Shown: piece after piece, positions 7,468 to 14,160 of the stretch | How positions within the stretch are numbered: the first letter of the stretch is position 1 | Layout: the number at the start of each line of letters is the position of its first letter | From: a virus | Direction: 5' to 3' (one strand) | IMG/VR virus record: IMGVR_UViG_3300029319_008140 | Location: 1-22,230 of that record | Length of the DNA: 22,230 nt | Notes under the pieces: model-generated | What the model was told of the DNA's origin: nothing | What the model saw: only the letters and a program-made list of their open reading frames with translations | The model's database searches: none | Program-made: the position numbers and the translations under genes

Positions 7468-7877
7468 TTCAATAATTTAGTAATTTCCTTCTTGTCAAAT
7501 CCCATACCCTTCAATATACTAAGAATAGTATCATTATCCAAAATATTTAAATATTCTCTAATTTCAGATTTAGAGCATTCCCAATGTTCAGATAAATAAG
7601 ATAGTAATTCATTATTAGGTTGTTTTGTACTTGATTTAATATATTTATTCCATTTATTGTTTTTTGGAATATATTCTTTATATATTTGATATATAGCTTT
7701 TTTTTCCTGTGGTGGGTAGCTCTGAACGAAATTTACTATTTCAAGAAAATCCCTATTCATAGATAAAAACCTATGAACCATATAGCTATTCCAAACTTCC
7801 CAATCTTTATCTTTAAAAGAATCAACAGGGGATTTTGTAATGTTTATCTCCTTTAACCAATCAAAGATGTTTCTCAT
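7464..7877 (-). CDS. 62: Clamp-loader small subunit, gp62-like
   Basis: A 137-residue protein that I assign to gp62 from the block WNSYMVHRFLSMNRDFLEIVNFVQSYP (in pieces, about residues 29-55), which is characteristic of gp62 in T4-like marine phages, and from its place after gp44. In T4, one gp62 and four gp44 subunits form the ATPase that opens the gp45 ring and loads it at primer ends. T4 gp62 is about 187 residues, so this is a short version with a compact helical C-terminus. It starts in a TAATG-type one-base overlap with the 82-residue gene that separates it from gp44, and is followed by the FkbM gene with an ATGA overlap. Confidence 0.75.
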   Translation of the reverse strand: MRNIFDWLKEINITKSPVDSFKDKDWEVWNSYMVHRFLSMNRDFLEIVNFVQSYPPQEKKAIYQIYKEYIPKNNKWNKYIKSSTKQPNNELLSYLSEHWECSKSEIREYLNILDNDTILSILKGMGFDKKEITKLLK

Positions 7878-8125
7878 TAGGCTATTTCGTCCTTCAATTC
7901 ATCTCTTAAATCCGCAGGTACTGATCCTTTTAATATCTTATTAGTTTTTGGATCATAAAATACTGGAATTGGTAGTAGTGCATCTTCATCAGTACCTGTT
8001 ATAAATTTGGATACTGTTCTTAAAATTACACCTTGTTGAAATACGCTTCCTCCCTTGGAATTTTTAATACCCGTAGTATTTTTTAAATCTATTGGAGGAC
8101 CAGCTTGTTGTTGTTGATTATTCAT
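7877..8125 (-). CDS. Small hypothetical protein between gp44 and gp62
   Basis: An 82-residue protein of unknown function. It opens with a polyglutamine run (NNQQQQAGPP), so the first 20 residues are probably disordered. A more ordered part follows: GGSVFQQGVILRTVSKFITG, then LLPIPVFYDPKTNKILKG and a charged helical tail. The GTDEDALLPIPVFYD block looks like a conserved core. The gene touches both neighbours: one base after the gp44 stop and one base of overlap with gp62. It would therefore be made with the clamp loader. A replication accessory role is inferred from position alone. Confidence 0.68.
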   Translation of the reverse strand: MNNQQQQAGPPIDLKNTTGIKNSKGGSVFQQGVILRTVSKFITGTDEDALLPIPVFYDPKTNKILKGSVPADLRDELKDEIA

Positions 8126-9058
8126 TTATTTATTATTTATTATTTGTGAAATTAAACTCATTGCATTTATTTCCTTATCAATACGGAAATTAGCTCTATA
8201 TTGTTGTTCATTAACCAATATAGCTATTGTACCCTCCCTTTCTGGGAGGTATTCAGATGCTCTTTCATATAAAGCTCTAAATAATTCATCAAAATCATCT
8301 ACATTAGCATCAGCTATAATTTGACGAATTTCTTTAAATTTATTACTATCAAACGTAGGATTCCATTTAGCTGCTAATGCCTCAATAACTTTATCTATAT
8401 AATTAGATGATACTAATATTGATTTATCTAATTTTAATACATTATCCTGTGTAGATAACTGTATTATATTAATACACTTACGTAAATCAGGATAATATTG
8501 ATTAACTAAAGGAACTAAATCTTTTAAAGAATGGCTTATTTTTTCTTGATTACAAATCCAATTTAAATGTTTAGCAACTTCTTTTTTAGTTGGAGGTACA
8601 ATTTTAAGTACTTGACATCTAGATTGTAGAGGATCTATAATACGTTCTACATAATTACAAGTTAGAATAAATCTAGTTGTACGTGAAAATGTTTCAATTA
8701 TGTTTCTAAGAGATGCCTGAGCTTGTATTGTAAGAAAATCCGCTTCATCTAAAATAACTACTTTTAGGGGAGCAAAGGATGCTACACTAGCAAAACTTTG
8801 AACCTTATCTCTAATAGTTTCAATACCACGTTCATCAGAAGCATTAATATAAAGAGCATCACAGTCTAAATTTTTAGTAATTAATTTAGCTAATGTAGTT
8901 TTTCCAGTACCAGCTGGTCCATAGAATATTAGATTTTGAATATCATTTTGGTCTAAGTACTTAGAAATAGATTTTTTGATATTTTCATTACCAACATAAT
9001 TTTCTAATTTAATTGGTCTATATTTTTCTACTAATAAACTATGCTCCGTATTCGCCAT
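8126..9058 (-). CDS. 44: Clamp-loader large subunit, AAA+ ATPase gp44
   Basis: A 310-residue AAA+ protein close to the 319 residues of T4 gp44. Visible motifs: VEKYRP at 10-15, the N-terminal hallmark of clamp loaders; Walker A GPAGTGKTT at 47-55; Walker B VVILDEAD ending at 107; sensor 1 in LTCN at about 132-135; and the SRC motif with the arginine finger at 146-148. It hydrolyses ATP to open the sliding clamp and load it on primed DNA, together with gp62. The C-terminal part is the helical collar domain. The start overlaps the 90-residue gene by 20 bases; the first Met fits because only eight residues precede the conserved VEKYRP. In T4, gp45, gp44 and gp62 are adjacent; here other genes are interspersed. 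Confidence 0.94.
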   Translation of the reverse strand: MANTEHSLLVEKYRPIKLENYVGNENIKKSISKYLDQNDIQNLIFYGPAGTGKTTLAKLITKNLDCDALYINASDERGIETIRDKVQSFASVASFAPLKVVILDEADFLTIQAQASLRNIIETFSRTTRFILTCNYVERIIDPLQSRCQVLKIVPPTKKEVAKHLNWICNQEKISHSLKDLVPLVNQYYPDLRKCINIIQLSTQDNVLKLDKSILVSSNYIDKVIEALAAKWNPTFDSNKFKEIRQIIADANVDDFDELFRALYERASEYLPEREGTIAILVNEQQYRANFRIDKEINAMSLISQIINNK

Positions 9059-9311
9059 AAATTGAATATGTTTTTTCTGGTTCTGGTATTACTTCCGTTT
9101 CTTTAGAATCAATGGCATATAAATTACTTTTAAGAGGTTCCAATCTATAATTACCTTTAAATCCTGTTTTAATCATATAAGCTTCTAATGTGTCAGTTAA
9201 TGATTTATGTACAGGACCATCTGGTTCATTTGCAACTAATCTCCATTTATCTCCAGGGGGTACTCTTCTAGCAATTAATATGTTTTTTTCTTCAATTTTT
9301 GTCTTAGCCAT
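9039..9311 (-). CDS. Small hypothetical protein, 90 residues
   Basis: A 90-residue protein of unknown family. It starts AKTKIEEKNILIARRVPPGDKWRLV and has a predicted alpha/beta body with a SLTDTLEAYMIKTG helix and a GNYRLEPLKSNLYAID strand region. The C-terminal tail is acidic and proline-rich. The size and the strand-helix-strand order recall small nucleic-acid-binding folds, but I have no motif to support that. It lies between GroEL and gp44, overlapping gp44 by 20 bases. Its ATG is immediately preceded by one copy of the TTTNCGTATATT motif. Confidence 0.65.
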   Translation of the reverse strand: MAKTKIEEKNILIARRVPPGDKWRLVANEPDGPVHKSLTDTLEAYMIKTGFKGNYRLEPLKSNLYAIDSKETEVIPEPEKTYSIYGEYGA

Positions 9312-9327
9312 AATATACGAAAAATTT
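9312..9327 (-). promoter_or_regulatory. TTTNCGTATATT motif before the 90-residue gene
   Basis: Read on the minus strand this 16-base gap gives AAATTTTTCGTATATT and runs straight into the ATG at 9311. The core CGTATATT recurs before three other genes (near 1786, 11642 and 12941). With no spacing to the start codon, an ordinary -10 box would give a leaderless transcript, so a translational or RNA-level role is also possible. Confidence 0.4.
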
Positions 9328-10950
9328 TTACATCATCCCCATCATTGATGGATCTATTTGTGGTTTATTTTCTTTTTCTTCCGGTTCATTAACTACTGAA
9401 CATTCAGTAAGTAAAACTGTCCCAGCTACTGAAGCTGCATTTTGAAGTGCTGTTCTAGCAACTTTAGTTGGATCAATAATTCCTGCTTCTTTTAAATCAA
9501 CTAATTTATTATTTTTAATATCATATCCTAACCAACCATCATTATCTGAGTTAATCATTCCATCCGCTATAATTTTTCCACTAACTTCTTCGTGGCCGGC
9601 ATTAACTAAAATTTGGTTAAATGGTTTAGCACAAGCTTGAATTACAATTCTAGCTCCAGTTGTTTTCCCTTCCAAACCTGAGGATGCATATAATAATGCG
9701 CATCCACCACCTGGTACTATGCCTTCTTCAATAGCTGCCTTTGTAGCATGTAATGCATCATCAACTCTATCTTTCTTTTCCTTCATCTCGGTTTCAGTAT
9801 TACCTCCAACATGAATAATAGCAACACCACCTACAAATTTAGCTAATCTTTCTTGTAATTTTTCAATTTCGAAAGGTGTTTCTGCTTTATCAATTTGTTT
9901 TTGAAGTTCCTCTATTCTTCTTTCTATATCCTCGACTTTACCTTTTCCATCAACTATAGTTGTTTTTTCTTTTTCTACTGTAACTGTTCTAGCTTCACCA
10001 AACCAATCCCAACTAAATTTATCTAACTTCATTCCTTTTTGCTTGTCAAATACTTTAGCTCCAGTTGTAATAGCAATATCTTCTAAAACTAATTTTCTCC
10101 TATCTCCAAAATCAGGAGCTTTAACAGCACAAACATTCATAGTACCTCTCATTTTATTAACAATAAGAGTAGCTAGTGCTTCATTATCTATATCTTCAGC
10201 AATAATTAACAAAGATTTAGCTTGAGCTGACACAGCTTCTAATATTGGCAATAATTCTTTTACCTGAGTTATTTTTTGGTCAGCAATAAGAATGTGGGGG
10301 TTTTCTAATGTAGAAGTCATATTACTATTATTAGTAACAAAATAAGGTGATTTATACCCTCTCTCAAACTGTAACCCTTCAACAGTCTCTAAATACGTTT
10401 CACCTGTACGAGATTCTTCTATATGAACAACCCCCTCCATTCCAACTTTATCTATTGCTGTTGCAATCAATTTTCCAACCTCTTTATCATTATTTGATGA
10501 AATTGTTGCAATTTGTTCTAATTGATCTTCTCCAGAAATTTCTTCTGATATATTCTTTTTTAAAGTATTTACTACTTTAGTAACAGTATCATCTATATCT
10601 CTTTTAATTTGAACTGCATTTTCACCATTATTAAGGGCATTTAACCCAGCTTTAACCATTTCCCTAGCTAATAAAGTAGATGTAGTAGTACCATCACCTG
10701 CTTTTTCTGCAGTTTTAATTGCTGCTTGTTTTACTAATTGAACACCTAATTCCTGCTCAGGGTCTTTTAAAGTAATAGATTTAGCAACTGTAACCCCATC
10801 CTTAGTAGATTGAGGTACTCCTTGATCATTAGCTATAACAACATTTCTACCATTAGGTCCTAAAGTTGATACTACTGCATCAGCTAAAGTATCAATACCT
10901 TTAACTATATTATTTCTAGCTGATGTTCCAAATTGTACTTTTTTATTCAT
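9328..10950 (-). CDS. groEL: Chaperonin GroEL
   Basis: A full-length 540-residue Hsp60 (E. coli GroEL is 548). The ATP-site motifs are intact: STLGPNGRNVVI at 28-39, GDGTTT at 85-90, and MKEKKDRVDDALHATKAAIEEGIVPGGG, in which the first D of VDD is the catalytic aspartate equivalent. The end is a short methionine-rich tail (SMMGMM) in place of the long GGM repeat. The blocks KLQERLAKFVGG and KDRVDDALHATKAA are closest in my recollection to Bacteroidota GroEL. It would form the two-ring folding chamber, probably for phage capsid or replication proteins, with the GroES encoded just upstream (eight-base overlap). T4 itself encodes only a GroES substitute (gp31) and uses host GroEL, so a complete phage-borne GroEL is unusual. 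Confidence 0.97.
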   Translation of the reverse strand: MNKKVQFGTSARNNIVKGIDTLADAVVSTLGPNGRNVVIANDQGVPQSTKDGVTVAKSITLKDPEQELGVQLVKQAAIKTAEKAGDGTTTSTLLAREMVKAGLNALNNGENAVQIKRDIDDTVTKVVNTLKKNISEEISGEDQLEQIATISSNNDKEVGKLIATAIDKVGMEGVVHIEESRTGETYLETVEGLQFERGYKSPYFVTNNSNMTSTLENPHILIADQKITQVKELLPILEAVSAQAKSLLIIAEDIDNEALATLIVNKMRGTMNVCAVKAPDFGDRRKLVLEDIAITTGAKVFDKQKGMKLDKFSWDWFGEARTVTVEKEKTTIVDGKGKVEDIERRIEELQKQIDKAETPFEIEKLQERLAKFVGGVAIIHVGGNTETEMKEKKDRVDDALHATKAAIEEGIVPGGGCALLYASSGLEGKTTGARIVIQACAKPFNQILVNAGHEEVSGKIIADGMINSDNDGWLGYDIKNNKLVDLKEAGIIDPTKVARTALQNAASVAGTVLLTECSVVNEPEEKENKPQIDPSMMGMM

Positions 10951-11320
10951 TTGATATATTTTTTAAATCATTAATTTCTTCTTCACTTATATTTTCTAAT
11001 GTTTCAGTTAAAGCATCATTAAAACTATTAGGTTTGTTAACTTTAGCTAAAACTTGGTTTTCTGGGCCTACATAATATTCTTCACCATCATAAGGTAATT
11101 TTGTAAATCCCATAGTGGGAAGTACTACTTTATCACCCACTTTTAATACTGTTGGTATAAATTCTCCGCTAATAGTAGGTTTACCAGGACCTACAGCTAC
11201 AACTTCACCAAATTCATTTTTTTCTTTACCTAAATCTGGTACAATAATATTACCATATGTAGTCTCTTCTGATTCATATGGTTTAACTATGACTGCGTCA
11301 AATAATGCTTCTAATTCCAT
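10943..11320 (-). CDS. groES: Co-chaperonin GroES with a C-terminal extension
   Basis: A 125-residue co-chaperonin. The GroES core covers residues 1-95: ALFDAVIVKPYE, a mobile loop at about 17-34 with the hydrophobic contact IIVPD for GroEL, GEVVAVGPGKP at 38-48, and VGDKVVLPTMGFTKLPYDGEE with the roof region. GroES is normally about 95 residues. The extra 30 residues are acidic and helical (NDALTETLENISEEEIND) and have no counterpart in host GroES. It caps the GroEL chamber during ATP-driven folding. Its stop overlaps the GroEL start by eight bases, giving the same order as bacterial groESL operons, and its start overlaps the 105-residue gene by 23 bases. Confidence 0.93.
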   Translation of the reverse strand: MELEALFDAVIVKPYESEETTYGNIIVPDLGKEKNEFGEVVAVGPGKPTISGEFIPTVLKVGDKVVLPTMGFTKLPYDGEEYYVGPENQVLAKVNKPNSFNDALTETLENISEEEINDLKNISNE

Positions 11321-11615
11321 CTGTGTATTCTTTTATATTATTTCTTATATTTTTAAATTGCGTTAAAAAACCATTTAAATCTAGTTTTTTCTTAACATGT
11401 AATTGTTCATCACATACCCACTTTAATGCTTGGTCAAATCTAGCATGAAAGGAAATAGATTTAGAATATGTTTTACTTTTACCCTTAGATCTAAAATGAT
11501 CCTTATCAGATTCAACTTTAATATTAACAGTATAGCAGTGATCATCCTTAGTTATAAAATAAGGATCTAAACTTTTATCTGTAATTGTTGTTATTGATTT
11601 TGCTTTTCTAGCCAT
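11298..11615 (-). CDS. Small hypothetical protein, 105 residues
   Basis: A basic 105-residue protein without a recognised domain. Residues 1-12 (ARKAKSITTITD) form a positively charged tail. A beta-rich middle follows (DPYFITKDDHCYTVNIKVESDKDHF), then a very basic RSKGKSKTYSKS segment and a helical C-terminus (DQALKWVCDEQLHVKKKLDLNG). The charge pattern would suit a nucleic-acid-binding protein, but that is only an inference. It lies between the Hsp20 gene and groES, overlaps groES by 23 bases and has its own 73-base leader with a CGTATATT motif at 11649-11642, so it may begin a transcript that includes groESL. Confidence 0.65.
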   Translation of the reverse strand: MARKAKSITTITDKSLDPYFITKDDHCYTVNIKVESDKDHFRSKGKSKTYSKSISFHARFDQALKWVCDEQLHVKKKLDLNGFLTQFKNIRNNIKEYTDGIRSII

Positions 11616-11688
11616 ATAACTTTTTTATTTGTTGTACCATCAATATACGTAAAAAACATTGCTAGGACACGTTTTTTTAGTAAAACTA
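11616..11688 (-). promoter_or_regulatory. Leader of the 105-residue gene and groESL, with CGTATATT motif
   Basis: A 73-base gap between the Hsp20 stop and the next ATG. On the minus strand it carries TTTTTTACGTATATTG, with the CGTATATT core at 11649-11642 and about 26 bases between it and the ATG at 11615. TATATT at that spacing could serve as a -10 element. A run of A on the minus strand (from gtttttttag on plus) lies upstream. I see no intrinsic terminator for Hsp20. Confidence 0.4.
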
Positions 11689-12111
11689 TTACTTAATTTT
11701 AATAGATTTTGGTTTAGCTTCTTCAGCTAAAGGTATAAAAATTTCTAATAAACCATTTGCTAAAGTAGCATCAATATTACCTAAATCAAATTTAGGTGCT
11801 ATTTTATACCTTAAATCAAATGATTTTTTAGATAAACCATTATGAATTATTCCTGGATGGAGTTCTTCTTTTTCTGGTTTGGTGTAACTAATTTTTAAAG
11901 TATCCCCTTCAATATCTAAGACTACGTCTTTTTTAGTAAGACCAGTACAAGCTACTTCAAAATGAAGTCCTGTATCGTCATAGAAAATATTAAGTGGATG
12001 TGGTTGTTTGAAATTTCCAACAGGTTGAAATGTGCTGTCAGATTTAAAGTGATTCCTAAAAAGGATGTCGAAAGGACTTATATGCCTTTCAAAGATTTCT
12101 AATGTACTCAT
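11689..12111 (-). CDS. hsp20: Small heat-shock protein Hsp20 (alpha-crystallin family)
   Basis: A 140-residue small heat-shock protein. The alpha-crystallin domain runs from about residue 38 to 130: PLNIFYDDTGLHFEVACTGLTKKDV at its start and the family signature ATLANGLLEIFIPL (A-x-x-x-x-G-x-L) near its end. The C-terminal IKI (residues 137-139) is the I-x-I/V anchor used for oligomer assembly. The N-terminus (LEIFERHISPFDILFRNHF) resembles that of Hsp20 proteins in marine T4-like phages such as cyanophages. It holds unfolding proteins in a refoldable state, and would work with the GroEL/GroES pair encoded downstream. It follows a 97-base gap after the clamp gene that holds a hairpin and a promoter-like repeat. 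Confidence 0.93.
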   Translation of the reverse strand: MSTLEIFERHISPFDILFRNHFKSDSTFQPVGNFKQPHPLNIFYDDTGLHFEVACTGLTKKDVVLDIEGDTLKISYTKPEKEELHPGIIHNGLSKKSFDLRYKIAPKFDLGNIDATLANGLLEIFIPLAEEAKPKSIKIK

Positions 12112-12126
12112 ATCATTTTATTTTAT

Positions 12127-12143
12127 GGGGCCGAAGCTCCCGG
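12127..12143 (-). terminator. C(UUCG)G hairpin between gp45 and hsp20
   Basis: Minus-strand RNA GGGAGCUUCGGCCCC folds as GGG, bulged A, GC, the UUCG loop, then GCCCC: five GC pairs closed by a C(UUCG)G tetraloop. It stands out in otherwise AT-rich DNA. The 3' side is AUAAAAUAAAAU with no U-run, so it may stabilise or process RNA or attenuate transcription, more than terminate it. T4 uses C(UUCG)G hairpins between genes. Confidence 0.6.
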
Positions 12144-12188
12144 TTAATTAATTTTAAAACATAACACGTGCCCTAGCTACAATGTTTT

Positions 12189-12203
12189 GTTTATTATACA
12201 TAT
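12189..12203 (-). repeat. Copy 2 of the 15-base intergenic repeat (candidate promoter)
   Basis: Identical on the minus strand to 5156-5170 (ATATGTATAATAAAC, containing TATAAT). Here it lies just after the gp45 stop and about 78 bases before the hsp20 ATG, ahead of the UUCG hairpin. It could start a transcript for hsp20 and the chaperonin genes. Confidence 0.5.
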
Positions 12204-12208
12204 GTGAA

Positions 12209-12934
12209 CTATTCGTTTCTCGCAACAAAGTATTCACTTTTTATATCCTCGGAGTTAAAATTTAATTTCAACATTCCGATTTTTGATAATTTTAAAGTGC
12301 CATTTTCTTGATCTTTATTGGCATTTAAAATATCTTTAAATATATCAGAATCAAATGGAATCGATATATCATTTTCTTTTATTTTACCATTCATTTGGTA
12401 AGTAATCTTATTAGAAAATCCAGTACTATCACCAAATATAAATTCACAAACTAAATTCCCATCTATATCAGTAGTAGAATTTATTAACATATTATTAACA
12501 TCTGATAGTGCATTTTTTGCTTTAATTAGATGATCTACATCTTCTGGGGATAGATCTAATTCAATATCAAATCCCTCATCTGGGTCTTCGTAATATGTGT
12601 TTTTACCTAATATTAATATGTCTGCAAGTGAATAGGTTAAATCAAAATTGGAATCAGCAATATTAATTTTAGTATATACTTCTTTTAATTTTTCTAGTGA
12701 CAAAACTAAATCACCATTAGTAATAGAAATTAGTTTATTTAATTTATTAGTATCAAATACTCCTAATTCGGAATCCTCTAACGGAAAATTATTCAATACT
12801 ACTTTACATACTCTTCCAGCTTCACCTGCATATACAGTTAATGTATTATCTTTGATTCTCCATTTTACTTGATTATTTAAACCATTTAAATAATACTTGG
12901 ATACAGCACTTGTTAATAGATTTTTACTAATCAT
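12209..12934 (-). CDS. 45: Sliding clamp gp45
   Basis: A 241-residue protein that I assign to the T4 gp45 clamp family (T4 gp45 is 228). There is no catalytic motif to check. The call rests on the two-domain, strand-rich processivity fold, with LGVFDTNKLNKLISITNGDLVL at residues 57-78 aligning to the first-domain crossover helix of gp45; on the C-terminal block LKLSKIGMLKLNFNSEDIKSEYFVA, the last strands of the ring subunit; and on its place directly after the polymerase C-terminal ORF. A gp45 trimer tethers the polymerase and in T4 also activates late transcription. The leader holds TTTCGTATATT seven bases before the ATG. Confidence 0.83.
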   Translation of the reverse strand: MISKNLLTSAVSKYYLNGLNNQVKWRIKDNTLTVYAGEAGRVCKVVLNNFPLEDSELGVFDTNKLNKLISITNGDLVLSLEKLKEVYTKINIADSNFDLTYSLADILILGKNTYYEDPDEGFDIELDLSPEDVDHLIKAKNALSDVNNMLINSTTDIDGNLVCEFIFGDSTGFSNKITYQMNGKIKENDISIPFDSDIFKDILNANKDQENGTLKLSKIGMLKLNFNSEDIKSEYFVARNE

Positions 12935-12957
12935 AACGGTAATATACGAAATTTTTT
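12935..12957 (-). promoter_or_regulatory. TTTNCGTATATT motif before gp45
   Basis: The 23-base gap reads AAATTTCGTATATTACCGTT on the minus strand directly before the gp45 ATG, with the CGTATATT core at 12948-12941. It is one of four copies, each within about 27 bases of a gene start. Confidence 0.4.
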
Positions 12958-13893
12958 TTAGATTTCAAAGGAACTTAATGCATTTAGATGAGGATTTAAA
13001 TCTAGTGACCAACCTAAATCACTAAAAAATCCTTCTAATTTATTTAATAATATTGAATCAAATATTTTTTGCCTATCTGCGTAGGTATCTAAAAATGATT
13101 TAATTTTATCTGGCATGTCGTAATCAAAAAAAGCTAATGCCTCTATTTTATATGGGTTATCTTTTAAATAAACCCATTTAACTTTATCAGCCATAGTTAT
13201 TAAATTATGCTTTTTATTTAATTGCCATAACTTTAATAAATCATTGTATCTAATAGCCGCTCTTACAGGTGCGGGAGCTCCTTTAAGTATTTCAGTAAAC
13301 ATTTCACCAGCCCTAGCTTTAGCTCCTTCATATTTTTGTAATTTTTTTACTGATGTAGGATTACCTAATTTGGCTAAAGGTATTTCCCCACTAATTATTT
13401 GTTTTTTAAATACTTTAATTTGATCTAATATTTCTTTATGTGTAATTCCCTTTAGTACTTGTTGTAATATATCATTAAAAAATTCACCTAATATAGGAGG
13501 GAAATTAGCTTTCATAAACTCTAAACCCTTTACATCTAAAGTTTCTTTTTCAATACCTTCTTGTTTTGTAATCCATTGAGCATAACGTCTAGTTGCTCTA
13601 AAATAAGCTGAACGTATAACACATTCAGTTTTCATTTCAAGTCTATGATTTTTAATATTAAAAGTTTCTAGGGCTAGTCTATTATAATCTTCTGTTATAA
13701 TATCTTGGTATGCTAAGGCTACTTTTTCCAATTTATTATCTTTTTCCTTATCTGATAAACTTTCAAAGTTAGGAAATAAATGCAAAAGTATAGGCTCAGC
13801 GTTAAAATAGTTTGAATCCGTGTCCACATAAGCACAATAATTATTATCGTCTTTATTACAAATAAACCAAGGTGTTTCTTCTAAATGCTTCAT
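12958..13893 (-). CDS. 43: B-family DNA polymerase, C-terminal half (palm motif C, thumb), gp43B
   Basis: A 311-residue ORF that is the missing C-terminal part of the phage polymerase. Motif C is YVDTDS at residues 22-27, supplying catalytic aspartates that the 569-residue ORF lacks. CVIRSAYFRATRRYAQWI (about 92-109) matches the KKRY-type DNA-contacting block, and the thumb follows. The last residues (LNALSSFEI) resemble the C-terminal clamp-binding peptide of T4 gp43. With 569 + 311 = 880 residues, the two parts cover the usual length of gp43 (T4, 898). The start is TAATG-coupled to the 88-residue gene. It must associate with the N-terminal protein to give an active site. I see no intein sequence at its N-terminus. 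Confidence 0.92.
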   Translation of the reverse strand: MKHLEETPWFICNKDDNNYCAYVDTDSNYFNAEPILLHLFPNFESLSDKEKDNKLEKVALAYQDIITEDYNRLALETFNIKNHRLEMKTECVIRSAYFRATRRYAQWITKQEGIEKETLDVKGLEFMKANFPPILGEFFNDILQQVLKGITHKEILDQIKVFKKQIISGEIPLAKLGNPTSVKKLQKYEGAKARAGEMFTEILKGAPAPVRAAIRYNDLLKLWQLNKKHNLITMADKVKWVYLKDNPYKIEALAFFDYDMPDKIKSFLDTYADRQKIFDSILLNKLEGFFSDLGWSLDLNPHLNALSSFEI

Positions 13894-14159
13894 TAAAATT
13901 TTCCACTTTCACCCGGGATCTGAATTATGCCACTATCTTTAGTGTTATCAGATCTAGTTCTAGCATCTTGTTTTAAACTTATACTAAAATGTACGTTATT
14001 TACTTTAAACTTCCCACCCTGTTTTAACATTTTTCTAAAAAATCTTTCTTGGGTTTCAGTCCAAAGTTGACTCATAGTTATTAACTCTTCTTTACTTATA
14101 GGTTCATTATTAGCTAAAATAAGCATATTTTTTCTTATTGACTGAGGTTTTAAAGGCAT
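13893..14159 (-). CDS. Small basic protein inside the split polymerase locus
   Basis: An 88-residue basic protein of unknown family. It starts PLKPQSIRKNMLILAN, has a helical middle (ISKEELITMSQLWTETQERFFRKML), then GGKFKVNNVHFSISLKQDARTR and a flexible glycine- and serine-rich end. It has no homing-endonuclease motif (no LAGLIDADG, GIY-YIG or HNH), which would have been expected in a gene that split another. It is coupled to the polymerase C-terminal half by a TAATG overlap and follows the FkbM gene by one base. A role in joining the polymerase halves is possible but rests on position only. Confidence 0.65.
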   Translation of the reverse strand: MPLKPQSIRKNMLILANNEPISKEELITMSQLWTETQERFFRKMLKQGGKFKVNNVHFSISLKQDARTRSDNTKDSGIIQIPGESGKF

Positions 14160-14160
14160 A

